Of a DNA stretch of 64,000 bases, positions 25,159-34,700 are shown piece after piece; the first letter of the stretch is position 1, and every line of letters starts with the position of its first letter. The notes beneath the pieces were generated by a model. It did no database searches, was not told the DNA's origin, and saw only the letters and a list, made by a program, of their open reading frames with translations. This DNA is from Adhaeribacter rhizoryzae (GTDB lineage Bacteria > Bacteroidota > Bacteroidia > Cytophagales > Hymenobacteraceae): NCBI RefSeq assembly GCF_008629685.1, contig NZ_VWSF01000014.1, positions 1 to 64,000 on the forward strand, read 5' to 3'. The translations under genes were made by a program, and so were the position numbers.

Positions 25159-26706
25159 TTAATAACCAGGGTTTTGCGTTAATACGCCTTTACTTAAATC
25201 AATCTGCGTTTGCGGAATGGGCAATAAAATATCCCGGGCATCATTGAAATTAGTTTTACCGGCGGCGCGTAGCGTTTCACCCGCAATACCCCAACGCACC
25301 AAATCAAAAAAGCGGTCGTGCTCCATGCCTAACTCTACCCGTCTTTCGTGGCGGATAGCGGCGCGTAATTCGTCTTGGTTGGTAGTGGTAACCGGCAGTA
25401 GAATAGCATTATTGCCGGCGCGGGCTCTGGCGCGCACCATTTCTAATTTTTCTAAGGCTTCGGTCGTATTGCCCGTTTCGTTGGCAGCTTCGGCGTACAT
25501 CAGCAACACATCGGCGTAACGTAATACCCTAACATTAAACCAGTGGCCAAACCGATTATTAACCGCTGCTCTGCGGGAAGGATTGGTATAAACTTTTTGG
25601 TTGTAGCGGGGGTTGGGTAAGCCCAGTGGGGTTTTTTCGCCGTAAATAGTTAAACCTTCGGTGGGGCTGCTGGTGGTGCTGGTATATAAAATGGTACGGT
25701 TTTTACGCGGGTCGCCTGCTTCGTACTCAGCTTCCAGATTAGTGCTTGGTGTGTTCCAGCCCCAGCCTAAATCCCAGGTTCCGGTTCCTCTTACCCCTTG
25801 AACCTGGGCGTATTGCACCCCATTGGCATCCGGGAAAGCCGGACTACTGGTTGCCTGCACTTCAAACACTGATTCGCTGCTGTTTTCGCCTTCTTCCCGG
25901 AACAACCGGTCGTAAGAAGGAAACAGGCTATACTGGCCGGAAGTAATAACCGCATTAGCGGCCGTCATGGCCGGTGCCCATTTGCGTTGGGTTAAATAAA
26001 CTTTAGCCAGTAAGCCACTAGCAGCACCCTTGGTAGCCCGGCCCACAAAAGTAGGCGACCAGCTCATAGGTAAATTGGCAGCGGCAAACTGCAAATCACT
26101 TTCGATTAAAGCATAAACTTGTTCGGGGGTGCTCTGCGGCACATTGGCTTGCGCTGCCGGGTCTTCAAATACCTTATCTATGAGTGGTACCCGGCCATAT
26201 ACCCGCACCAGCATAAAATAAGCGTAAGCCCGGAGAAATTTAGCTTCGGCTTCAGACTGTACTTTTACTTCGGGCGTAGCTACAATTTCATCGTTGTTGG
26301 CCACCTGATCTAAAGCAATATTGGCTTTGTTTACCAGGTTAAAATAGCCCGACCACATGGCATTGGCAAAACCGTTGTTTACCGCTACCGGAAAATTATC
26401 CATGTCAATGGCATTAGCGCCACCGTCGGCCGGGGTACTACCTTTATCGGCATCGTCGCTCCGGATACTGGTAATAGCAATAAACGATTGACTGTGCACA
26501 TTAAAATCGCGCAGGCTGGAGTAAGCGCCAAACAAATATTGATCGTAAGGTCCGGACCCACCCGGATACGGATAATTATCCTGGGTATACTGGCCTTGCG
26601 GGGCGCGGTCTAAAAAGTCTTTGTCGCACGACGCCAGCGTAGAAGCAACCGCCAGCAATAATACGGCAATGCTGTTAGGTCGTGGAACTTTGTTAAATAA
26701 TTTCAT
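25159..26706 (-). CDS. SusD-family glycan-binding outer-membrane lipoprotein
   Basis: 515 aa RagB/SusD protein. Lipobox STLASC (Cys27) followed by DKDFLDRAP, the typical SusD start. TPR-like helices (EAKFLRAYAYFMLVRVYGRVPLID, ALIESDLQFAAANLP, GAASGLLAKVYLTQRKW) and the C-terminal RVLRYADVLLMYAEAANETGN..ALEKLEMVRARA and RHERRVELGMEHDRFFDLVRWG are diagnostic. It forms the lid of the SusC transporter and delivers bound oligosaccharide. 20 bp separate it from susC. Confidence 0.93.
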   Translation of the reverse strand: MKLFNKVPRPNSIAVLLLAVASTLASCDKDFLDRAPQGQYTQDNYPYPGGSGPYDQYLFGAYSSLRDFNVHSQSFIAITSIRSDDADKGSTPADGGANAIDMDNFPVAVNNGFANAMWSGYFNLVNKANIALDQVANNDEIVATPEVKVQSEAEAKFLRAYAYFMLVRVYGRVPLIDKVFEDPAAQANVPQSTPEQVYALIESDLQFAAANLPMSWSPTFVGRATKGAASGLLAKVYLTQRKWAPAMTAANAVITSGQYSLFPSYDRLFREEGENSSESVFEVQATSSPAFPDANGVQYAQVQGVRGTGTWDLGWGWNTPSTNLEAEYEAGDPRKNRTILYTSTTSSPTEGLTIYGEKTPLGLPNPRYNQKVYTNPSRRAAVNNRFGHWFNVRVLRYADVLLMYAEAANETGNTTEALEKLEMVRARARAGNNAILLPVTTTNQDELRAAIRHERRVELGMEHDRFFDLVRWGIAGETLRAAGKTNFNDARDILLPIPQTQIDLSKGVLTQNPGY

Positions 26707-26726
26707 ATATAATTATCTAAGAAATT

Positions 26727-29700
26727 TTAAAATGATGCATTAATACCAAAAGAATAAATAGTAGGTACCGGGAAAGATCCATTATCGGCGCCGCTGGCAA
26801 TTGGATCGGCCAAAGAAGCCTCCGGCGAATAACCTGAAGTCCGGCTGAAAGTAGCTATGTTCTGGCCGCTGATAGATAAGCGCAATTGCTTTATACCGGC
26901 TTTGTTCATGCGCTCAGACTGGAAAGTATAACCTAACTGCACGGTACGGAAACGGAAATAATCGCCGGGCTCCAGAAAATAACTGCTGAACAAGTAATTA
27001 TTAGCGCGGGTATTATCCAGAATAGGCTCAATATTGCTGGTACCGGGTCCGCTCCAGGCGTATAAGCGGTTGGTTTCGTAGTTTAATGTGGCAAAGGTAG
27101 CGGTGCGGCGTTGGGTATATACCTTGTTACCGGCTACACCCTGAATTTCTACGAGGGCATCAAAACCTTTGTAACCCGCCGAAAAAGTACTGCCATAGTT
27201 CCAGGTCGGGAAAGGCGTTCCTAAGTAAGTACGGTCGGCCGGGGTTATTACGCCATCGCCGTTTTTATCAGCGTAAGCAATATCGCCGGGCAGCGAGTTA
27301 GTAAAGCTAGGCTGATTGTCTAAAGCGGCGGTAGACTGGTAAACACCCACTTGCTCGTAGCCATAGAAAAACCCGATAGAACGTCCGGTTCTGGTAACAT
27401 TGACCCCACCGTTACCTAAAATTTCGAATTCCAGGTTTGGCCCGATAGATTCTACTTTGTTTTTGTTGTAACTAAAATTAGGCGCAATGCTGTACGTAAA
27501 AGCATCTCCTATCTGGTCGTTCCAGCCCATAGAAACCTCGATACCTTGGTTGCTAATATTACCCAGGTTGGTACGGTAGGTATAATTACCCGCAGTACCC
27601 GGCAAGGTTAAAGAAGTAAGAATATCTTTGGTGGTACGGTCGTAGAAGGTAACTTCGGCATTAAACCGGTTATCTAAAGCGCGCAAATCCAAGCCCACAT
27701 CTATCCCGCGCACAACTTCCCAGTGCAAGTTAGGGTCGGGTACATACGCCGGCGAAACCGAGGTATTTACATTATCGCCAAACACGGCCCTATCGGAAGT
27801 AACCAGCCCTGGTAAATACAGGTTAGCCGGCAACCCTAAACCACTACCTACCGTACCCCAGGCTGCCCGCAGTTTTAAGAAGTCGAAAGGATTAATGTTC
27901 TGGAAGAAGCCTTCGTCGCTTACTACCCAACCTAAACCAACACTACCAAAATTACCCCAGCGGTTGCTCGGTGAAAACTTAGAACTGCCATCGCGCCGGA
28001 AAGTAGCGTTTACTAAATATTTGCCGGCGAAAGAATAATTAATCCGGCCTAAAAAAGACATATAAGATTCTTCGCCGCCGCTGCCGCTGTTAGACAAAGG
28101 CATGGAAGCATCGGCTACATTCAGGTACCAGAAATTAGGATCGCGCGGAATATTTAAAGTAGTATCGCGCCGCATGCCCGAAAGCGCCGTACTGCCGTTG
28201 AACAAGGTGGTAAAACCTACCAGGGCCGTTACGCTGTGCTTTTCCTTAAAGGTTTTGTTGTACGTTAAGGTATGGTCCTGCTGATATTTCCGGAATTGCT
28301 GCTGCGTTTGGGAAACGCTGGTCCGGACAAGTGCGTCGTAAGTAGTATCGGTAGCGGCTGTACCTTCGCCCAGGTTTACAAACCGGTTGGCCAGGGGGCT
28401 ATAACTACGCAAATTATTAAAACCTAAGTCGGTATATACCGATGAACGCACTGTAAAATCTTTTAAGAATTTAACTTCGGCAAATAAACTACCAACCACC
28501 CGGTAACCTTGGTCAACCGCATTGCCGGTATTCCGGTTTAAGCTGGCAATAGGGTTACCTACCTGCGCCCGCTGGAAAGAAGGCATGCTGTAATACAAGT
28601 TTTCGCCGGCCTGCACCGGTACAATAGGCGCTGCCCATAAAGCATTGGTGATGCCCACTCCTGCTCCTTGCTGCCGCCAGTGGAAACCGGTAAGATCGCC
28701 GCCTATTTTAATATTTTGGTTAATTCGGATTTCCTCATTAACGCGGGCAACAAACTTTTTGTAGTTATTGTATTTTACAACACCTTCCTGCTCGTTATAA
28801 CCTAAGTTTATCAGGGTCGAGCTTTTTTCGCCGCTGTTAGAAATACTTAGGCTATTGTTCGTAATTAAGGCATCCCGGAATATTAAATCCTGCCAGTTGG
28901 TGTTGCCGGTGTAATTGGTGTAATCGAAAGGCGCTGCATTCAGGTTAGTTAACTGGGCGTTGTATAACCTTCTGAAGCCCGCAGCATCTGCCACATCAAT
29001 TTTTTTGCTAACGCGTTGTACCCCAACAGAACTCTGGAAATTAATCCGGGTTTCGCCTTTGGCCGCGCGTCTGGTAGTTACAATTATTACCCCGTTACCA
29101 CCCTGCAAGCCAAAAATAGCAATTGAGGATGGGTCGCGGAGCACTTCCATACTTTCAATATCTGCCGGGTTCAGGTAATCGATGTTGGTCTGAAAAACAC
29201 CGTCTACTACGTACAGCGGGTTGGTATTGCTGGTACTGTTTACCCCCCGGATACGTACGGTTGGGCTGGCACCGGCCTGGCCGCTGTTAACCACCGTTAA
29301 ACCAGCTACTTTACCTTGCAAAGAAGATAAAGGGTTAACGTTGGGCTGCCGGGCAATTGATTCGCCTTCTACCGAAGTAATAGAACCGGTAAGATCTCTT
29401 TTACGCTGCACGCCGTAACCTACTACCACTACCTCTTCCAGGGCTTTGGCATCGGTAGCCAGCGCAACGTTTATGGTAGTGCGATTATTAATGGCTATTT
29501 CCTGGTCTATGAATCCCAGGAAAGAAAATACCAGCGTGCCGTTAGCCGGCGCCGATACGGTATAAGTTCCTGAAACATCAGCAACGCCACCAGAAGTGGT
29601 ACCTTTTACTTGTACAGTTGCACCCGGCAGGGGATCGCCGGTGCCCGCATCTGTAACTTTGCCGGTTACGGTAATATTTTCCTGAGCATAGAGCAGGTTA

Positions 29701-29744
29701 ACCGTAAACAAACAAAACAACAACAGTAGGACTCTTTTCATCAT
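26727..29744 (-). CDS. SusC-family TonB-dependent oligosaccharide transporter
   Basis: 1005 aa. Signal peptide ends NLLYAQ (residue 21). Residues ~24-97 are a carboxypeptidase-regulatory-like domain (ITVTGKVTDAGTGDPLPGATVQVKG), the TonB box EEVVVVGYG lies near residue 103, the plug domain covers ~115-230 (LQGKVAGLTVVNSGQAGASPTVRIRG, NPLYVVDGVFQ, PADIESMEVLRDPSSIAIFG), and a 22-strand barrel follows to the terminal phenylalanine. Imports glycan fragments across the outer membrane with its SusD partner. It is the first gene of the PUL operon; the upstream 253 bp contain repeated ACTACATCA motifs that could bind the neighbouring regulator. Confidence 0.93.
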   Translation of the reverse strand: MMKRVLLLLFCLFTVNLLYAQENITVTGKVTDAGTGDPLPGATVQVKGTTSGGVADVSGTYTVSAPANGTLVFSFLGFIDQEIAINNRTTINVALATDAKALEEVVVVGYGVQRKRDLTGSITSVEGESIARQPNVNPLSSLQGKVAGLTVVNSGQAGASPTVRIRGVNSTSNTNPLYVVDGVFQTNIDYLNPADIESMEVLRDPSSIAIFGLQGGNGVIIVTTRRAAKGETRINFQSSVGVQRVSKKIDVADAAGFRRLYNAQLTNLNAAPFDYTNYTGNTNWQDLIFRDALITNNSLSISNSGEKSSTLINLGYNEQEGVVKYNNYKKFVARVNEEIRINQNIKIGGDLTGFHWRQQGAGVGITNALWAAPIVPVQAGENLYYSMPSFQRAQVGNPIASLNRNTGNAVDQGYRVVGSLFAEVKFLKDFTVRSSVYTDLGFNNLRSYSPLANRFVNLGEGTAATDTTYDALVRTSVSQTQQQFRKYQQDHTLTYNKTFKEKHSVTALVGFTTLFNGSTALSGMRRDTTLNIPRDPNFWYLNVADASMPLSNSGSGGEESYMSFLGRINYSFAGKYLVNATFRRDGSSKFSPSNRWGNFGSVGLGWVVSDEGFFQNINPFDFLKLRAAWGTVGSGLGLPANLYLPGLVTSDRAVFGDNVNTSVSPAYVPDPNLHWEVVRGIDVGLDLRALDNRFNAEVTFYDRTTKDILTSLTLPGTAGNYTYRTNLGNISNQGIEVSMGWNDQIGDAFTYSIAPNFSYNKNKVESIGPNLEFEILGNGGVNVTRTGRSIGFFYGYEQVGVYQSTAALDNQPSFTNSLPGDIAYADKNGDGVITPADRTYLGTPFPTWNYGSTFSAGYKGFDALVEIQGVAGNKVYTQRRTATFATLNYETNRLYAWSGPGTSNIEPILDNTRANNYLFSSYFLEPGDYFRFRTVQLGYTFQSERMNKAGIKQLRLSISGQNIATFSRTSGYSPEASLADPIASGADNGSFPVPTIYSFGINASF

Positions 29745-29814
29745 ATAGAATTTGGGTAGTTAACAATTATGGTTCAAATATTTATTATTATACCCCCAAA
29801 TCCGAAAAAAGGTC

Positions 29815-29985
29815 CACTACATCACTACATCAAAAACCCTATATCTGCATTTTTTGTTATTTGTTTAAACTTGCGATTCTAAGCTTAAATATTTTTCAAG
29901 TATTTAGCTCATTCAGTAAATATTATATACCTAAAAAAGTACTTTGAGAAAGCGTTTGAAGTAGTATGAGAGGTAATGATGTAGT
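29815..29985. promoter_or_regulatory. Candidate operator: three ACTACATCA motifs upstream of susC
   Basis: ACTACATCA occurs twice with an 8-bp period at 29816-29832, 72 bp upstream of the susC start, and once inverted at 29977-29985, just beyond the regulator stop codon. A near-consensus -7 hexamer (AATATTTG on the - strand, 29775-29782) lies about 33 bp closer to the gene. The arrangement fits an activator site for the LuxR-type regulator encoded upstream. Confidence 0.4.
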
Positions 29986-29997
29986 ACTTAAATTAGC

Positions 29998-32892
29998 TTA
30001 AAGCTCCAGTAAAAACTCTACCAAGTTCTTATCGTGGTCTAAATTCAGTTTTTTGCGCAGCCGGTAACGCCGTATTTCCACTCCGCGCACGGTAATATTT
30101 AGCAGCGATGCAATTTCTTTACTGCTCATGTTCATGCGCAGGTAAGCGCATAATTTAAGATCGTTGGGCGTTAATTCCGGGTGGCCTAAGCGCAGCTTTT
30201 TAAAATAATTTTCGTGGGCTTCGTTAAAACTGTGCTCCAGCAAATTCCAATCCCGCTCATCGGTTTTACCTTCGTCTATTACCCGCTGAATTTTACGGAG
30301 TTGGTCGGCGGCTATTTTTTTGCCGGCCGTATCTTTTAGCTGCACTATTTCTTCCTGAATATTTTGCAGCAACTCGTTTTTATACACAATATTTAAAGCC
30401 GAGTTGGCCAGTTCCCGGCTCTTGCTGGCCAGTTCGGCTTGCAGTTGCTCGTTTTTTAATTTTACAATGCGTTGCTCGTTAATTAAAATTTCCTGTTGCA
30501 GAAATTCTTCTTTTTCTTTTTCCAGTTTTGCCTGAATGTGTTGCTGATCGCGCAGTAATTTGCGACGGTAGAGGTGCCGGAGCAGAAAAACCAGGCCAAT
30601 TAATAAAACAACATATAAGAAATAAGCCCAACCGGTAGCATACCAGGGCGGCAGAATGGTAAAAGTAAAAACGGTTATTTTGGATTCGGCTTCGTCGTTT
30701 ACCCGGGCTTTCACTAAAAACCGGTACTTGCCATAACGCAGGTTGGTAAATTCTTTAGCGGTTTCGGTATGCCAATCAGACCACCGGGCGGCATTACCTT
30801 CCAGCAAATAACTGTATTTTACTTTAGCCTGGTTATAATAAGGCAAAGCATAAGCAATCCGGATATTATTTTGGGCGTAAGGAATTTGTACGGGCGTACT
30901 GCCCACTTCGGTAATAAGCGCCGTGTTTTCGGTAATATTTTCTACCTTCCGGATTAATACTTTTGGCAGGGAATTCTGGTTATGAAGCCGGGTGTGGGTA
31001 TTATAAAAAACAAAGCCGTCATCTACGCTTATCAGGTAAATATGCTTATTTATCTGGCTGATGTTTTCGTAATATTGCACCATACGGTCGTTTAAAACAT
31101 CAAACGGGCTGGTTTTAATCTTTAATTTTCCGGGCTCTAATAAATTAACCAAAGCCACTTTGCCATGGTTAATAAACCAATATTTTTTATCGCCGGCTTT
31201 AATTATTTTGTTAGAGGAAGCAAAAGCCCCCAGTTTCTTGTTTAACTGGGTATAAGGAGCAAACCGGTCGCTGATTTCATCGTGCACGTAAAATCCGGCA
31301 TCCGAAGAAAACAGGATATTGCCCTCCAGGTTAAAAATATTAACATTATAATTATTGGGTAAGCCTTGGGCCTTCCCGTACAAAGTACTATGCGCTAGTT
31401 TAGTTAAATTAGCATTCAGGTTAAGCCGGTATACGCCTTTATAAGCGTGGCTTACCCAAATATTGCCTTCTTTATCTTGCTCTACGTACAGCGAAGGCTG
31501 GTTAAAACCGGGTATTTTATGGCTAAACACCCAATTGCCGGCGGCATCTTTTTTATAAATAACCAACCCTGTATAAGTACCCTGAATTAATAAATTGGGG
31601 TTAGCATTTAGTTTTTTTATTACCCAGCCGCCTTTTACATCCGATATTTTTGTTAGTTGATTGCCCTGCACCCGGTACGTACCTTCGTTGTGGCCGCAAA
31701 GCAATTGCCCATCCTGCACCGATAAATGCCAGACCTGCCCCTGCGAACCGGGCACCAAGGTAAAATCGAAAGCATGGAAAAACCGTTCGTTATTTGCCGG
31801 CCAGTTACTGTAAAACAAACCCTGATTGGTACCCAGGTAAATTTTATTATCGTGTACCAAACTGGTATAAACCGTACCAAATTTCCCGGTCTGATCGAAA
31901 TAAAAATATAGCGGCGAATTTACTTCTATCCGGTCGATGCCATTATCGAGCGCCGCCCACAGGTTTTGTTCGTTATCGGTGTATAAATTTAAAACGGTAT
32001 TATTTTGCAAGCCGCTCGATTTATTCAGCCGCTGCACAATACCACCCGCTTCGTCCAGAATTATTACCCCGTTCAGGATGGTGCCAAAAGCAAAATATTT
32101 ACCTAGAACCAGGGCACCATTATTTAACTGATAGGTTTTCAGAAAATTATCGGCTTGGTTTTGCCAGGGCGTAATTTGTTGACCATCGTACAAAAACAAG
32201 CCGTTTTTAGCCGTACCAATTAAATATTTATCTTTTTGAAAAGGCAAAACTGATAGCACCCCGGAATTGCCCAAAATTTTACTAGCCGCTATAAAATGTA
32301 GCGAATCGTTTTTCAGCTCGTAAAGGCCTTCGCCTATAACTTCGGCGAAAAAGCGGTTATTGGCCTTAAACAAAAATAAAAACGGCTGTTGGCCCTGTAC
32401 CACTTTAATTTTGCCGTTCTCATATATATATATGCCGCCAAACGATTGAAATAATACCCGGTCGCCGTCTACGTATATTTTCCAAATTTCGTCAGAAGGC
32501 CGCAGGTGGCGGGGCAGCAGTTTAATTAAGGAGTGGTAAGTAAACTTTCCGGCTTGGTTATAAGCCCAAAACCCAAATTCGCTAAAACCGCCGGTATAAA
32601 TACTACCTTGGTTATCGGTAGCTACAGATCTTACAATTTGCCGGTTGGGCAGCCGGTAAAGGTTCCAGAATTTGCCATCGAAAGTTAGTAAACCATCAGA
32701 ATTACCAAAGTACATTACCCCGGTTTTATCTTTTACCACCGACCAATTTTTATTGCCAGCCAGGTAATTTCTTTTGCTGTAATTCTGTACGTAAGGCACC
32801 CCAATATTTTGCATATCCAGGACCGGTCCACCAGTTGCGGTTAATTGGGTAAAAAAAAGTAGAAATAAAAAGAACTTAAAAATATTACTCAT
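29998..32892 (-). CDS. Membrane-spanning propeller / Y_Y_Y / LuxR-HTH regulator
   Basis: 964 aa from the ATG at 32892; the frame is open 22 codons earlier, but MSNIFKFFLFLLFFTQLTA is a clear signal peptide. Residues ~25-650 are two-component-regulator-type beta-propeller repeats (NQGSIYTGGFSEFGFW, DNEQNLWAALDNGID, KEGNIWVSHAYKGVYRLN), then a Y_Y_Y domain (~660-745), one membrane helix (~755-775), a coiled coil with many Glu/Lys, and a C-terminal LuxR/GerE helix-turn-helix (LTPNDLKLCAYLRMNMSSKEIASLLNI, last ~60 residues). There is no histidine kinase or receiver domain, so it should sense a ligand outside and bind DNA while still in the inner membrane. Adjacent to and co-oriented with susC, it is the likely PUL activator. 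Confidence 0.85.
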   Translation of the reverse strand: MSNIFKFFLFLLFFTQLTATGGPVLDMQNIGVPYVQNYSKRNYLAGNKNWSVVKDKTGVMYFGNSDGLLTFDGKFWNLYRLPNRQIVRSVATDNQGSIYTGGFSEFGFWAYNQAGKFTYHSLIKLLPRHLRPSDEIWKIYVDGDRVLFQSFGGIYIYENGKIKVVQGQQPFLFLFKANNRFFAEVIGEGLYELKNDSLHFIAASKILGNSGVLSVLPFQKDKYLIGTAKNGLFLYDGQQITPWQNQADNFLKTYQLNNGALVLGKYFAFGTILNGVIILDEAGGIVQRLNKSSGLQNNTVLNLYTDNEQNLWAALDNGIDRIEVNSPLYFYFDQTGKFGTVYTSLVHDNKIYLGTNQGLFYSNWPANNERFFHAFDFTLVPGSQGQVWHLSVQDGQLLCGHNEGTYRVQGNQLTKISDVKGGWVIKKLNANPNLLIQGTYTGLVIYKKDAAGNWVFSHKIPGFNQPSLYVEQDKEGNIWVSHAYKGVYRLNLNANLTKLAHSTLYGKAQGLPNNYNVNIFNLEGNILFSSDAGFYVHDEISDRFAPYTQLNKKLGAFASSNKIIKAGDKKYWFINHGKVALVNLLEPGKLKIKTSPFDVLNDRMVQYYENISQINKHIYLISVDDGFVFYNTHTRLHNQNSLPKVLIRKVENITENTALITEVGSTPVQIPYAQNNIRIAYALPYYNQAKVKYSYLLEGNAARWSDWHTETAKEFTNLRYGKYRFLVKARVNDEAESKITVFTFTILPPWYATGWAYFLYVVLLIGLVFLLRHLYRRKLLRDQQHIQAKLEKEKEEFLQQEILINEQRIVKLKNEQLQAELASKSRELANSALNIVYKNELLQNIQEEIVQLKDTAGKKIAADQLRKIQRVIDEGKTDERDWNLLEHSFNEAHENYFKKLRLGHPELTPNDLKLCAYLRMNMSSKEIASLLNITVRGVEIRRYRLRKKLNLDHDKNLVEFLLEL

Positions 32893-33114
32893 CTTGAATA
32901 TAAACCTACTAAAATTGCCTGCTGCGGGCTTGATTAAACCCCAAGAAGCAGGAAACACACAGCGGTAAGGCCATGCTTTTTATTTTATTTACCGCCGCCA
33001 CCAAATAAAACAGGTACTTAAGCGCTATTTGCTACTAAATAACAAAAGTAATAGTAACCCGTTAATTTAAGGGTAGCAAAAACTAAACGAACGGCCTAAT
33101 GTTATCTATATATC

Positions 33115-34017
33115 ATGTCGCACGCGCACCACGATCATACCCATCACCACGTACCAACTAACTTAACCAAAGCTTTCGTAATTGGTATTGGGCTAAACCT
33201 GGTATTTGTAATTTTAGAAGCCGGGGCCGGTTTGTGGCTGCATTCGCTGGCGCTTTTATCGGATGCCGGGCATAACCTGAGCGATGTAATTAGCTTAGTG
33301 TTGGCTTTGGTAGCTATTAAAATCTCACAAAAAAAGCCTAACGATCGTTTTACCTTTGGCTACAGCAAATCTACTACTTTAGTTTCTTTATTTAATGCTA
33401 TTTTGTTAATGGTAGCGGTAGGCGCCATTGGCTGGGAAGCCTTTAACCGGTTTGGCCAGGCGCAACCGCTTAACGGCAAATGGATTACTATTGTATCAGT
33501 AGCCGGCATCTTAATTAATGGCGTTACGGCATTATTATTTTTTAAAGACAAAGACCATGACCTGAACGTGAAAGGCGCTTACCTGCACATGGCCGCCGAT
33601 GCGCTGGTTTCGCTGGGCGTGGTTATTTCGGGCCTGATTATTATATATACTAATTGGTACTGGATAGATTCGGTGGTGAGTTTACTTATTATTTTGGTTA
33701 TTATTGCCGGCACCTGGGGGTTGCTTAAAGAATCGTTAAGGCTTTCGCTCGACGGGGTGCCCCGCGGAATAGACTTAGGCGCCATTCGGGCATACTTAAT
33801 AAATATTGAAGGCGTACAGGAAGTACACGACCTGCACGTTTGGGCCCTAAGCACTACCGATAATTCGCTTACCGCCCACTTAGTACTCACCGAAGACCAG
33901 CAGGAAAACCTCTTACCCCGCATTCACGACGACCTTTTTCATAAATTTAATATTGCGCACGCCACTATTCAGTTAGAAGAACCAGGCAACAAAGAACAAT
34001 GTTTGCACACCCATTAA
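33115..34017 (+). CDS. Cation diffusion facilitator (zinc exporter type)
   Basis: 300 aa CDF transporter of the CzcD/ZitB group, exporting Zn(II) or similar ions against protons through the inner membrane. The His-rich N-terminus (HAHHDHTHHH) may gather metal. Six membrane segments; the transport site is H53/D57 in TM2 (SDAGHNLSD) and H158/D162 in TM5 (HMAAD), the HxxxD pairs associated with zinc. A cytoplasmic domain follows (GVPRGIDLGAIRAYLINIEGVQEVHDLHVWAL). Single gene, divergent from the PUL regulator. Confidence 0.9.
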   Translation: MSHAHHDHTHHHVPTNLTKAFVIGIGLNLVFVILEAGAGLWLHSLALLSDAGHNLSDVISLVLALVAIKISQKKPNDRFTFGYSKSTTLVSLFNAILLMVAVGAIGWEAFNRFGQAQPLNGKWITIVSVAGILINGVTALLFFKDKDHDLNVKGAYLHMAADALVSLGVVISGLIIIYTNWYWIDSVVSLLIILVIIAGTWGLLKESLRLSLDGVPRGIDLGAIRAYLINIEGVQEVHDLHVWALSTTDNSLTAHLVLTEDQQENLLPRIHDDLFHKFNIAHATIQLEEPGNKEQCLHTH

Positions 34018-34161
34018 TAAGGCAATGCATACTCCATTACGCAACAACATTGAACAAAAAATATTAAAACCGGTTTAGTATCGTTAATTAATTTAAGCAA
34101 TACTATCTTAATTTAAACAATTTCTAAATTTACTTTAAACCCGAGATGCCTGCCGGTATCC

Positions 34162-34192
34162 TTTGAATATCCCTGAATAATATCTAATTTTG
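34162..34192 (+). promoter_or_regulatory. Promoter of the nuo operon (Bacteroidota -33/-7 type)
   Basis: TTTG at 34162-34165, a 19-bp spacer, and TAATTTTG at 34185-34192, a full match to TTTG-N19-TAnnTTTG. Transcription would start near 34199, about 25 bases before the nuoA ATG. Confidence 0.75.
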
Positions 34193-34223
34193 CACCAAAT
34201 TTTAACGAGAGAGCGCAGACAAC

Positions 34224-34604
34224 ATGGAAACAACTGCAACCACGCATTTACCTTCGGATTATTTACCAATTTTAATACAATTTGCCGCCGCTTTAGGCTT
34301 TGTAATATTTGCCATTGTAGTAACCCACCTGATTGGCCCGAAACGCCACAGTAAAGTTAAAGATGCTGCCTGGGAATGTGGCGTAGAATCGGTAGGGAAT
34401 GCCCGTACGCCGGTATCGTACAAATACTTTATGACGGCCATCCTTTTTGTAATATTTGATGTAGAAGTAATTTTCCTGTACCCATGGGCGGTGAACTTCC
34501 GGGGCCTGGGCATGGAAGGTTTTATTCAGATGATAGTCTTTATGACCATGCTGATGTTGGGCTTCTACTACGTAATTAAAAAGGGAATATTAAAATGGGA
34601 GTAA
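34224..34604 (+). CDS. nuoA: NADH-quinone oxidoreductase subunit A
   Basis: 126 aa inner-membrane subunit of complex I with three membrane helices. Family motif ECGVESVGNARTPVSYKYFMTAILFVIFDVEVIFLYPWA is intact, with the Glu and Asp residues of the loop near the quinone site. It is the first gene of the 14-subunit operon, 25 bases after a consensus promoter; nuoB follows after 96 bp. Confidence 0.95.
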   Translation: METTATTHLPSDYLPILIQFAAALGFVIFAIVVTHLIGPKRHSKVKDAAWECGVESVGNARTPVSYKYFMTAILFVIFDVEVIFLYPWAVNFRGLGMEGFIQMIVFMTMLMLGFYYVIKKGILKWE

Positions 34605-34700
34605 TCCTGGTTTTCCTAATTCCCGGTTCGTAAACTTTTATAGCTTTAAGTGTGTTAGATATTAGGATATTTCTAATCTAAGCACCAAAATAAGACTAAC

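Noticed and set aside
29998-32892. Hybrid two-component system for the propeller regulator
   Set aside because: No histidine kinase, ATPase or receiver motif is present between the membrane helix and the HTH; only coiled coil.
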